The translations under genes were made by a program, and so were the position numbers. Under the pieces are notes generated by a model. It saw nothing but the letters and a program-made list of their open reading frames with translations, made no database searches and had not been told where the DNA came from. A stretch of 37,241 bases of DNA. It comes from Candidatus Shapirobacteria bacterium. Its GTDB lineage: Bacteria; Patescibacteriota; Microgenomatia; UBA12405. Shown in pieces: positions 1 to 7,575 of the stretch (the first letter of the stretch is position 1; the number at the start of each line of letters is the position of its first letter). Location: NCBI GenBank assembly GCA_017991615.1, contig JAGOQF010000005.1:2785-40025 (forward strand), in the 5' to 3' direction.

Positions 1-127
1 AGGTAACGATCATTACAATGTCTTTACCGGCAAAGCCAAAGACAATGACAATACTGAAGCCACTGATGATGATGATGCCACTGTTGAATTTACTGATGTC
101 GCTCCTACCATTGAAGTTACTAAGACT
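1..127 (+). repeat. Copy 1 of a 342-bp-spaced direct repeat
   Basis: These 127 bases are identical to 343-469, so the period is 342 bp (114 codons, in frame). The copy ends where the two sequences diverge after ACTAAGACT. The left limit is the window edge, so the repeat may extend further upstream. It encodes the end of one DUF11-like module (GNDHYNVFTGKAKDNDN, then the Asp-rich string) and the start of the next (TIEVTKT). Confidence 0.95.
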
Positions 128-3100
128 CCAAGTGTTACCGAAGTTCCAGAAACCGGCGCCAACGTTACCTTTACCTTTGTTGTCAAGAATACTTCTACTA
201 AAGAATCGGTTACCATCACCAGTCTCACCGACAGTATTTACGGCACCTTAAATGGTGATGATGATTGTAAAGTTGGCACTGTTCTTGCCGCTGGATCATC
301 CTGTGAATTCTCCATTACCAAATGGATCGAAGGTGATGCCTCAGGTAACGATCATTACAATGTCTTTACCGGCAAAGCCAAAGACAATGACAATACTGAA
401 GCCACTGATGATGATGATGCCACTGTTGAATTTACTGATGTCGCTCCTACCATTGAAGTTACTAAGACTGCTAGCACGTTAATATTGCCAGTTCCTGGTG
501 GTAATGTCACCTTTACTGTTGTCGTAACAAACAAGAGTAAAGAAGCTGTAACCCTCACCAGTCTTACAGACGATATTTATGGAGATCTAAATGGTCAAGG
601 AAACTGCGCCACTGGAGGAACGATTAATCCAAACGGTGGTACATATACTTGTTCATTCTCAGGTTCTGTTACAGGCGATCCAGGATTTTATAAAGATATT
701 GTGACAGCTATTGCCACAGATAATGAAGGATCTACTGACACAAAAACAGATGATGCCGTAGTCGAGCTTAAGGGTGGGAAAATAATCATCGAAAAACAAA
801 CTTTGCCAGACGGTTACACTACTCAATCTTTTGAATTTGATCCCAGTTGGAGTGATGTTAATTTTAACCTAACCGATGGGCAATCAAAGGATAGTGGTTG
901 GTTAGCTCCTGGGAAATATTCCGTTTCAGAAATAGTTCCCACAGGTTGGGATTTAACTAATATTTCTTGTGGTAATGATACTGACAGTACGGTAGATATT
1001 ACCAATAAAACTGCTAATATCAATGTTTCCGCAAATGAAACAGTAAGATGTGTTTTTACTAATACCAAACGAGGAACGGTAGTTATTGAAAAGAATGCGA
1101 TAAATGATAGTGACCAAAGTTTTAGGTTTACAAATAATTTTGGTAATAATAATCCAATCGAGTTCAGCTTGACAGATGATACCACCACAGGTCTACCTAA
1201 CTTTGAAGCTGAGGTATTGCCCGGTCAGTACATAGTAACTGAGGATGAATACGAATCTTGGACATTAACTGAAATTAAATGTGTTGATCCCACCAAAAAT
1301 AGTACTACAAGTTTAGAAAATCGTCAGGCAAGCATTGATGTTGCTCCAGGAGAAACGGTTACCTGTACCTTTACCAACAGACAGAAACCGACCTTAACTG
1401 TAGTTAAAAAAGTGATCAATGATAATGGCGGTACCAAAACTGTTGATGATTTTGGCATCACTTTTAGTGGTGGTCAGTTAACTTTTGACAAAGGTGTAGA
1501 AGATAATAAAACTACCACCTATACCTCTGAAAAACTAACCTTAGACAAGGGAACTTATACCTTATCCGAAAAAGACATCAATGGTTATACCGAAGGGACT
1601 TGGGACTGTGGTACATCCAATGAAAACAAATTGACCACCACAATCAAATTAAATTACAACCAAAATCTTATTTGTACCATTACCAACGATGATCAACCTG
1701 GAACTCTGATTGTTAAAAAAGTTGTAAATAACATCAATGGTGGTGATTTAACCGCCGATGATTTTAGCTTTAGTGTCAACGACGGTACTGCTATTCCTTT
1801 CGAAGCCGACGGTGAAAATAGTCTGACCATTGATGCTGGTATTTATACTGTCACCGAAACTCCGGTTGATGGTTATCAACCAAGTTATAACAACTGTTCC
1901 AACATTACTCTCGCTAATGGTGGCACCGCTACTTGCACTATCACCAATGACGCTATTTTTGGTCAAATTTCAGTCATTAAATTTAATGATGTCAACGGTA
2001 ACGGTCAAATGGACTCAGATGAAGAAACCTTGCCAAATTGGCAAATAAATCTAACTTCTCAAGACTCAAAAATTACCAACGACCAAGGTTCAGCTGTGTT
2101 TAACAAATTAATTCCTCAAACTTATTATCTCAGTGAAACTCTTCAACCTGGTTGGACTCAAACTAATATTTATTGTGATGACAAAACACCATCCGATATA
2201 AGTAATCAAAATAATTATCAAATTGAGCTAGGGTCATCTCAATCACTCCAATGTCATATTGGTAATCGTCTACTTACTCCAGAACTTGACATTGCCAAAA
2301 CCAACAATGTCGGCAGTTCAGTTCTTTCACCTGGCGATTCGGTTACTTATACTATCAAGTTGGAGGTTTCTAAAAATGATATTTCTAATCTAAAAGTTAC
2401 TGACCTTTTGAGCAATGGTTTCAAATATCGCCCTGGTTCTTACAAAGTTATCAAAAACGGCATTGAGGATATTACTTCTCAAATTGCTGAACCTCAATAC
2501 CATTCACCTGGTCTTTGGAATTTAGGTTCTTTTGTTAAAGGTGATAAATTGGATCTAATTTATATTGCTGATATCAATTCCAATCAACAATCTGGTGTCT
2601 ACAAAGATATTGCCTGGGCCGTTGGTAATAATACTTACAATCAAGACGAAACCGTCTTAGCTTCTGCTTTACCGGAAGGTTATCTGGATACTAATTTTGT
2701 CGGCACTCAGGTTCCTATCAACAAAGCTGTTTCTGATTCCGTCTCGGCTGAAGTTGAAAAAGTCCAGACTATTGAAGGTCAGGTATTGGGAGTCTCTACC
2801 GATACTTTGCCTGCCACCGGCGCCGCCACCATTTGGCTTCTAATTAGTAGTCTCTTTGGTCTAACCGGTTTGGCTTTAATTTTTAGTCGTCATACTATGT
2901 TTAAAAATTTATTTTTCAGTCTTATCTTGACTGCTTTCGCCTTTGGTTTTACCGCTTCACCTCTTCAGGCCGCCGATCCAACTCTCTTTATTCGTCTTCA
3001 GGATCCTAAAACCCATGTTAATACTACTAATCTTGATCTTAAGTTTGTTACTTTAGATATTTCTGCCCGCCCGATTACTGTTAAATGTTTCAAAAAAGGC

Positions 3101-3895
3101 CCTACTGAATCAGTTTTTTCTCAATTTGGAGGGGATATTGTCGTTACTGCCGGTGGCAATTCCGACCAATGCAATTTAGCTTCGGTAATTTCTACCCCCG
3201 GTACCTATCAATTCCAAACCAAAGCTTACGCCGGCGCTGATGTTGCTGAGAGTAATACTGTTTTCTTTGATTATCAAAATTCTACTCCCGGCACTCCAGT
3301 AGAATATTCTAAGTCAGTCTTAGATAATCACTGCGACTATATTATTAAGTTTAGAACCGCTAATGATGAAGGTAGAACCGCCAAAGTTGAGATTTATCGT
3401 TCCACCAATCCTGCCTTTGCCGCTGACAACCAATCTCTAGTTCATTCTATCAATGTCGGCTCCGATCAATATCGGGAAGTCAACAATAGTGTCCCAGATT
3501 GTTCCAAAACTTATTATTATGCCATTCGTGCTTTTGATATTTATGGCAATGGTTCTGGTGTTACCGGCGATACTGTAGTTAAAACCGTCGTTTCCGGTGA
3601 TACTACAGTTATCAATACTACCACCACTTCTTCTTCAACTGACACTACTGGCGCTATCAGGGTCAGTGATTCAAATATTCCTCAAGAGGAAGATTTAAAC
3701 AAAAAAGATGATTCTGAACAGACCGAGACTGTTAGTCCTGATGATTCCACTGGTCAAGTTTTGGGTGTTGGCAGTCAGTCAATCAAAAGTTATTTTGCTG
3801 ATCATAAAGTTTTGACCGCAATTATCATTATCGCTTGCCTTGCCCTGATAATTTATGTCATCAAAACTGTCTTCAACAAGTCCAAAAAATCCTAA
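2..3895 (+). CDS. Giant repetitive surface protein with internal LPATG, fused to a second signal-peptide surface protein (5' partial)
   Basis: This frame is open from the left edge, so the gene starts outside the window; about 1297 residues are visible. It begins with two DUF11-like repeats carrying Asp-rich DDDDAT strings. Five SpaA/prealbumin-like modules follow (about nt 773-2270), each ending in a C-x-x-x-N type strand; the fifth looks SdrB-like, with a calcium-loop-like DVNGNGQMDSDEE. Another DUF11 domain (about 2279-2650) comes next. A sortase signal LPATG lies at 2807-2821, followed by a membrane helix and SRH. With no stop, the frame runs on from a Met codon at 2897 into a typical signal peptide, a beta-rich Fn3-like ectodomain with paired cysteines, a Thr/Ser-rich linker and a C-terminal membrane helix with a KSKKS tail. 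A sortase gene overlaps the 3' end. It is probably an adhesin or wall protein. Module names are by eye and the repeats have no assigned ligand. Confidence 0.85.
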   Translation, partial: GNDHYNVFTGKAKDNDNTEATDDDDATVEFTDVAPTIEVTKTPSVTEVPETGANVTFTFVVKNTSTKESVTITSLTDSIYGTLNGDDDCKVGTVLAAGSSCEFSITKWIEGDASGNDHYNVFTGKAKDNDNTEATDDDDATVEFTDVAPTIEVTKTASTLILPVPGGNVTFTVVVTNKSKEAVTLTSLTDDIYGDLNGQGNCATGGTINPNGGTYTCSFSGSVTGDPGFYKDIVTAIATDNEGSTDTKTDDAVVELKGGKIIIEKQTLPDGYTTQSFEFDPSWSDVNFNLTDGQSKDSGWLAPGKYSVSEIVPTGWDLTNISCGNDTDSTVDITNKTANINVSANETVRCVFTNTKRGTVVIEKNAINDSDQSFRFTNNFGNNNPIEFSLTDDTTTGLPNFEAEVLPGQYIVTEDEYESWTLTEIKCVDPTKNSTTSLENRQASIDVAPGETVTCTFTNRQKPTLTVVKKVINDNGGTKTVDDFGITFSGGQLTFDKGVEDNKTTTYTSEKLTLDKGTYTLSEKDINGYTEGTWDCGTSNENKLTTTIKLNYNQNLICTITNDDQPGTLIVKKVVNNINGGDLTADDFSFSVNDGTAIPFEADGENSLTIDAGIYTVTETPVDGYQPSYNNCSNITLANGGTATCTITNDAIFGQISVIKFNDVNGNGQMDSDEETLPNWQINLTSQDSKITNDQGSAVFNKLIPQTYYLSETLQPGWTQTNIYCDDKTPSDISNQNNYQIELGSSQSLQCHIGNRLLTPELDIAKTNNVGSSVLSPGDSVTYTIKLEVSKNDISNLKVTDLLSNGFKYRPGSYKVIKNGIEDITSQIAEPQYHSPGLWNLGSFVKGDKLDLIYIADINSNQQSGVYKDIAWAVGNNTYNQDETVLASALPEGYLDTNFVGTQVPINKAVSDSVSAEVEKVQTIEGQVLGVSTDTLPATGAATIWLLISSLFGLTGLALIFSRHTMFKNLFFSLILTAFAFGFTASPLQAADPTLFIRLQDPKTHVNTTNLDLKFVTLDISARPITVKCFKKGPTESVFSQFGGDIVVTAGGNSDQCNLASVISTPGTYQFQTKAYAGADVAESNTVFFDYQNSTPGTPVEYSKSVLDNHCDYIIKFRTANDEGRTAKVEIYRSTNPAFAADNQSLVHSINVGSDQYREVNNSVPDCSKTYYYAIRAFDIYGNGSGVTGDTVVKTVVSGDTTVINTTTTSSSTDTTGAIRVSDSNIPQEEDLNKKDDSEQTETVSPDDSTGQVLGVGSQSIKSYFADHKVLTAIIIIACLALIIYVIKTVFNKSKKS
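343..469 (+). repeat. Copy 2 of the 342-bp-spaced direct repeat
   Basis: This copy is identical over 127 bases to the left edge of the window. After it the sequence departs from the repeat, and the following DUF11-like module (PVPGGNVTFTVVVTN) is only similar in protein sequence. It therefore marks the right end of the nearly identical part of the array. Confidence 0.95.
2807..2971 (+). other. Junction: LPATG sorting signal, membrane helix, then a complete signal peptide in the same frame
   Basis: LPATG is encoded at 2807-2821. A hydrophobic helix (AATIWLLISSLFGLTG and on) and SRH follow, which is how a sortase substrate normally ends. No stop follows. A Met codon at 2897 starts MFKNLF, a hydrophobic core and an AXA-like site (SPLQA, then ADP) ending at 2971. 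I see no Shine-Dalgarno sequence and no -10 hexamer at the usual 5-7 nt distance before 2897, so a separate promoter there is not supported. Confidence 0.8.
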
Positions 3896-4466
3896 TCAAT
3901 CAAAGAAATCTCTTATTTTAGGATTTGTTCTCATTTTTATCGCCGTTGTTTTTCTTTTTAAAACCTATTATCCGGTTGCTAAAGCTGAGATTAGCTATCA
4001 ATTTCAATCACCATCTCTCCAATCAGATGATCTTACTCCTGTTGATCCTGAGTTTTCTCTTCTCATTCCCAAAATCAAAGCCAATTCAAAAGTCATCAAA
4101 AATGTTGATGCCACCAATCCTAAAATCTATCAATCAGCTCTTAGTCGAGGAGTTGCCCACGCTTCCGGCTCAGCTACTCCCGATCAACCCGGTAATGTCT
4201 TTATTTTTGCCCACTCCGCCACTAATTGGTATCAAGCCAGCGACTACAACGCCGTTTTTTATCTCCTCAATAAACTGACAGTCGGGGACAGCCTCACTCT
4301 TTACTATCAAAACCAACCTTACACCTACTCCGTTACCGACAAAAAAATTGTCTCTCCTGATCAAATCGACTATATGAAATCATCTTCTCAACGTCAACTT
4401 ACCTTGATGACCTGTTGGCCTCCCGGCACCACTCTCAATCGACTTATCATTGTTGCTACTCCCTAA
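3855..4466 (+). CDS. Sortase (class D/E-like transpeptidase)
   Basis: This is a membrane-anchored cysteine transpeptidase that cleaves LPXTG-like signals and joins surface proteins to the envelope. The 203-residue protein has a Lys-rich N-terminus, one membrane helix (about residues 19-36) and a sortase beta-barrel domain. The catalytic residues are visible: His120 in FIFAHSA, Cys187 in LMTCWPPGT and Arg196 in LNRLIIVA. The TCxPxGT...R arrangement fits class D/E-type housekeeping or pilin sortases, but class assignment by eye is weak. The ATG at 3855 overlaps the upstream surface gene by 41 bp, indicating co-transcription. Likely substrates in this window are the LPATG protein just upstream and the IPKTG protein at 15948-17213. 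An export-compatible N-terminus supports the chosen start. Confidence 0.93.
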   Translation: MSSKLSSTSPKNPNQSKKSLILGFVLIFIAVVFLFKTYYPVAKAEISYQFQSPSLQSDDLTPVDPEFSLLIPKIKANSKVIKNVDATNPKIYQSALSRGVAHASGSATPDQPGNVFIFAHSATNWYQASDYNAVFYLLNKLTVGDSLTLYYQNQPYTYSVTDKKIVSPDQIDYMKSSSQRQLTLMTCWPPGTTLNRLIIVATP

Positions 4467-4498
4467 AAAATCCCTGCTCATAAAATTTTAATATCGTG

Positions 4499-4504
4499 TA
4501 AAAT
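4499..4504 (+). promoter_or_regulatory. Extended -10 box (TG-TAAAAT) 6 nt before an ATG
   Basis: TAAAAT preceded directly by TG ends 6 nt before the ATG at 4511. Initiation at the normal distance would place the transcript 5' end at or next to the A of the start codon. No good -35 match is seen at 17-18 nt spacing. Confidence 0.6.
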
Positions 4505-4510
4505 AGGTCT

Positions 4511-6205
4511 ATGACCAACCACCGAGTCTATTCTGTTAAAATTGCCGGTCCGGCTGGGCTTGGCATCAAATCGGTTGGTCAACTTTTTTCTCAAATTCTT
4601 ATTGCCCATGGTCTCAATTTAGCCGATTATACCGAATATCCCTCACTAGTTCGCGGCGGTCACAACACGATTCAAATTAGTTTTTCTACCGACAAAGTTT
4701 TTGCCCCCCACCAACAAATTGACGTTTTCTTTTCCATCGTCGCCGGTCATTGGCAAAAACATTTACCAGAGTTCACCAAAAAAACTTTAATTTTTTCCGA
4801 TGAAACTTTTGAAAATAATTCCACTCTCGGGACTTTTTCCTCTTTGCCGCTTAAAACTTTAGCCGGCGAAATTGGCAGCCCTCTGGTTGTCAATACTATC
4901 AGTCTTGGTGTCGCCGTTTATCTATTTAATCTCGATCTTAACCTTAGCAAAACCATTGTCTGTGGCTTTTTTAAACAATTTTGTGATCTCAATGGTCGAG
5001 CCATTCAGGCCGGTTATGATTATGCCAAAACCAATTTCAGTCATCTTAAATTTGATTTAGTTGTTCCCAAAACTCTAAGCAAGGGAATTAATTTTTACGA
5101 CGGTAATGAAGCTTATGGTTGGGGATTTTTAGCCGGCGGAGGTGATTTTTACAGCGCTTATCCTATGACTCCCGCCACCGGAGCCATGCATTTTTTAGCC
5201 GCCAAACAAGAAGCTTTTGAACGTCTTAAAGTCATTCACGCCGAAGATGAAATTGCCGCCGCTAATATTGCCGCCGGTGCTGTTTTTGCCGGCGCCAGAG
5301 CCGCTACTGGCACCTCTGGTGGGGGATTTGCTCTCATGAACGAAGCTGTCAGTTTCTGCGGCGTTAGTGAAATTGGTTTAGTCTTTTATTTGGTTTCCCG
5401 ACCCGGTCCAGCCACCGGTTTGCCCACCTGGACTTCTCAGGCAGACTTGCTTCACGCCATCCACTCTGGACACGGTGAGTTTCCTAAGGTTGTCATTGCT
5501 CCCGGTGATATTCAGGAATCTTTTGATATGGGTTATCAATCTCTCAATCTTGCCGCCAAACTTCAAACACCAGTTATTGTCTTAAGTGATAAATTTTTAG
5601 CTGAATCCAGTGCTAGCGCTAAAGATCTTTCCAAAATCAAAGTCAAAATTGATCCAGGCGATATTGTTTCTCATCCTAAAATTGGTTTTAATCGCTACCA
5701 ATTAACCAAAAACGGTATTTCTCCTCGAACTCTTCCCGGCACTCCCAACGGTCAGTTTTTAGCCAACAGCTACGAGCATGATGAATATGGTTTCTCTACC
5801 GAAGATGCCACTGTCTCCAAAAAAATGTCTCAAAAACGGCTATCAAAACTAAAACTTGCCCAAAAAATATCTCCTCCGGCTAATTTCTTTGGTGACAAAT
5901 CAGCCAAGCAATTAATTATTTCTTGGGGATCTACCAAAGGTCCTATTTTAGAAGCTCTAAAGTTGTCAAAAAATAAATCAAAATTTGCCTTTTTACAGTT
6001 AAAAACTCTTTGGCCTATCAATCCGAATCTCAAAAAAATCATTGACGGTTTTGCTAAAGTTTTTGTTATCGAGAACAATGGCACCAGTCAGATGACGACT
6101 CTTCTTAAATCTCAGTTTGATTTTAATCCCGATCGGATTTTTACCAAAAATGATGGTCGCCCCTTTTTCCCCGAAGAGATAATTAAAATTTTGTCCAAAA
6201 AATAA
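4511..6205 (+). CDS. 2-oxoacid:acceptor oxidoreductase, fused gamma-alpha subunit
   Basis: This subunit belongs to a thiamine-diphosphate, ferredoxin-type oxidoreductase that oxidatively decarboxylates 2-oxoacids in the presence of CoA. The 564-residue protein starts with the gamma domain (KIAGPAGLGIKSVGQLF, then EYPSLVRGGHNT; about residues 1-190). The alpha (pyrimidine-binding) domain follows, with GGGDFYSAYPMTPATG, an HAEDEIAAANIA segment and TSGGGFALMNEAVSF, and a C-terminal transketolase-like domain begins near residue 470. The gamma-alpha order is typical of KorA-like proteins. The beta subunit lies at 6541-7158, two genes downstream. No delta (ferredoxin) subunit is in the window. The substrate (pyruvate, 2-oxoglutarate or other) cannot be decided from these motifs. 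A -10 box 6 nt upstream supports this start. Confidence 0.92.
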   Translation: MTNHRVYSVKIAGPAGLGIKSVGQLFSQILIAHGLNLADYTEYPSLVRGGHNTIQISFSTDKVFAPHQQIDVFFSIVAGHWQKHLPEFTKKTLIFSDETFENNSTLGTFSSLPLKTLAGEIGSPLVVNTISLGVAVYLFNLDLNLSKTIVCGFFKQFCDLNGRAIQAGYDYAKTNFSHLKFDLVVPKTLSKGINFYDGNEAYGWGFLAGGGDFYSAYPMTPATGAMHFLAAKQEAFERLKVIHAEDEIAAANIAAGAVFAGARAATGTSGGGFALMNEAVSFCGVSEIGLVFYLVSRPGPATGLPTWTSQADLLHAIHSGHGEFPKVVIAPGDIQESFDMGYQSLNLAAKLQTPVIVLSDKFLAESSASAKDLSKIKVKIDPGDIVSHPKIGFNRYQLTKNGISPRTLPGTPNGQFLANSYEHDEYGFSTEDATVSKKMSQKRLSKLKLAQKISPPANFFGDKSAKQLIISWGSTKGPILEALKLSKNKSKFAFLQLKTLWPINPNLKKIIDGFAKVFVIENNGTSQMTTLLKSQFDFNPDRIFTKNDGRPFFPEEIIKILSKK

Positions 6206-6206
6206 T

Positions 6207-6539
6207 ATGTCGCTTACTGTTTACCAAAAGTTAATCAGGGATAATATTCCTCAGTTTTTTGCCAAACCTAATAAAATTTTTAATACCAAAATTCTTTCTA
6301 ATTCAGAATTTAAAATCGCTCTCAAACAAAAATTAATTGAAGAATCTCAAGAATTACTTAAGTCTGACAATAGAAATGATCTTATTAATGAATTAGCTGA
6401 TGTTATTGAAGTCTTAAATTATATAAAATCTTCAGAAAATATTTCTGAAGCAGAAGTTGAAGCCATTCGTCTCCAGAAAAAACAACAGCGGGGTGGCTTT
6501 GATAAAAAGTTATTTTTGGAATCAATTGAGGAAAAATAA
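6207..6539 (+). CDS. MazG-like nucleotide pyrophosphohydrolase (COG4997-type)
   Basis: This is an all-alpha NTP pyrophosphohydrolase of the small 'house-cleaning' type; such enzymes hydrolyse NTPs or modified nucleotides to NMP and pyrophosphate. The 110-residue protein opens with YQKLIRDNIPQ, matching the family's 'KLVRDKIP' start. It carries the metal-binding pattern EExxE (Glu45, Glu46, Glu49) followed by ExxD (Glu62, Asp65), and ends with QQRGGFDKKLFL, the family's typical 'rGGF' tail. It begins 1 nt after the alpha-subunit stop and ends 1 nt before the beta-subunit ATG, so it sits inside the oxidoreductase operon. The nucleotide substrate is unknown, and a link to the oxidoreductase is suggested only by position. 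Confidence 0.85.
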   Translation: MSLTVYQKLIRDNIPQFFAKPNKIFNTKILSNSEFKIALKQKLIEESQELLKSDNRNDLINELADVIEVLNYIKSSENISEAEVEAIRLQKKQQRGGFDKKLFLESIEEK

Positions 6540-6540
6540 T

Positions 6541-7158
6541 ATGATCAATTATCGCTCTCATATCGCTCCCACTTGGTGTCCCGGTTGTCACAACTATCTT
6601 GCTTTTGCCTCGCTTCAAAAAGCTTTTACCGATCTTAACCTTAGTTTGGATACTTTAGCTATTTTTTATGACATCGGTTGTGCCGGCAATATGGCTGATT
6701 TTTTCAAAACCTACGCTATGCACACCCTCCACGGTCGATCTATCCCCAGCGCTATCGGTGCCAAACTGGTCAATCCCAAACTTTCAGTTTGTGTTGTCGG
6801 CGGTGACGGTGGCATTTATGGTGAAGGTTTAAATCATTTAATTACCGCTGCCAGGGGTAATATTGATATTAAAGTTTTTGTCTCCAATAATTTTCTTTAC
6901 AGTCTAACTACTGGTCAAACCAGCCCGACTACTCCAAAAGGTTCCCGCACCAAATCCACCCCCACTGGCAATATTAATGAACCTATCGATCCGGTTAAAC
7001 TTCTTAAAAGCGCCAATTCTGATGTTTTTGTTGAGTCGGTCGATTGCAAAGACATTCCCAAACTCAACGATACTGTCAAACGCGCCATCGAACACCCTGG
7101 CTTTGCCCTGGTCGATATGATTCAGGAATGTGTTGCTTTTGGTAAACAACTCAAATGA
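6541..7158 (+). CDS. 2-oxoacid:acceptor oxidoreductase, beta subunit
   Basis: This subunit binds thiamine diphosphate and an [4Fe-4S] cluster and passes electrons to ferredoxin. The four expected cluster cysteines are visible in the family positions: Cys13 and Cys16 (WCPGCHN), Cys47 (DIGCAGN) and Cys197 (IQECVAFG). The ThDP/Mg motif starts at GDGG (residues 88-91) and runs to SNN, followed by the family's LTTGQTSPTTPKGS. At 205 residues it is shorter than common KorB proteins. The ATG at 6541 is chosen over an upstream in-frame codon at 6457, because that extension lies wholly inside the MazG-like gene and is not family-like. A GAGG about 9 nt upstream is one of the few Shine-Dalgarno-like sequences here. 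The next gene overlaps by 4 nt (ATGA). Confidence 0.93.
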   Translation: MINYRSHIAPTWCPGCHNYLAFASLQKAFTDLNLSLDTLAIFYDIGCAGNMADFFKTYAMHTLHGRSIPSAIGAKLVNPKLSVCVVGGDGGIYGEGLNHLITAARGNIDIKVFVSNNFLYSLTTGQTSPTTPKGSRTKSTPTGNINEPIDPVKLLKSANSDVFVESVDCKDIPKLNDTVKRAIEHPGFALVDMIQECVAFGKQLK

Positions 7159-7574
7159 AACCTTTAAATAAATTTGATTTTCCCAAAACTTGGTTAGAAT
7201 TAGTTTCTCTTAAATCTAAATTGTCCCACTGTGGCCCCAATCTGGTTCGTTATGACGATGATTTAAGTTTTTATCAACAATATATTCAGCAGGTGCCGCT
7301 TGATATCAGGTTAAAAATTTTGGATAAGTCGATTGGTAAAGGTGATATCAGACTTTGCCGCAACGCCTTTCCTTATCTTAAATTAATCCAACATCTCGAC
7401 GGTGTTGTTCATTATTGTCTTTGGAGTCGCATTGGCAAATTATCTCCCAAAACCATTGAGGCCAAGATCAAATCCAAATTCCCCGGTAAGGATTTCTTCT
7501 GGTTTGAAAACAGTCCTACCACTAAATCTATTCCCCAGGTTTGGCACTGTCAGGTATTTATTAAATTAAAGTAA
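7155..7574 (+). CDS. Conserved-looking hypothetical protein at the end of the oxidoreductase operon
   Basis: I do not recognise this 139-residue protein. It is soluble: there is no signal peptide or membrane helix. Its composition is mixed, with Cys26, a YDDDLSFYQQYIQQVP segment, a basic IRLCRNAFPYLK stretch, a VVHYCLWSRIGK segment and a C-terminal QVWHCQVFIKLK. The aromatic and His/Cys-rich second half looks like a compact folded domain rather than spurious coding. It overlaps the beta-subunit stop by ATGA, so it is translated with the oxidoreductase. It ends 1 nt from the stop of the convergent methyltransferase gene. A role in oxidoreductase maturation or regulation would be pure inference from position. 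Confidence 0.75.
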   Translation: MKPLNKFDFPKTWLELVSLKSKLSHCGPNLVRYDDDLSFYQQYIQQVPLDIRLKILDKSIGKGDIRLCRNAFPYLKLIQHLDGVVHYCLWSRIGKLSPKTIEAKIKSKFPGKDFFWFENSPTTKSIPQVWHCQVFIKLK

Positions 7575-7575
7575 A

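Noticed and set aside
1-469. CRISPR array or mobile element from the repeated segments
   Set aside because: Only two long in-frame repeats separated by coding sequence are present; there are no short repeats with unique spacers and no terminal inverted repeats or transposase.
1-482. Short plus- and minus-strand ORFs over the repeat region (for example 18-251, 252-482 and their minus counterparts)
   Set aside because: They are other-frame shadows of the repeat; the frame-2 translation is the one that continues into recognisable domains.
485-3895. A gene start at the TTG codon 485
   Set aside because: The same frame is open back to base 2 and encodes matching DUF11-like repeat sequence, so 485 is an internal Leu codon and the gene starts left of the window.
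4461-4490. Terminator after the sortase gene
   Set aside because: Only AT-rich self-complementary bases (around TAAAATTTTA) are present, with no GC-containing stem followed by a T tract.
6457-6540. N-terminal extension of the oxidoreductase beta subunit
   Set aside because: The extension lies wholly within the MazG-like coding sequence and is not family-like; the ATG at 6541 gives the expected N-terminus.
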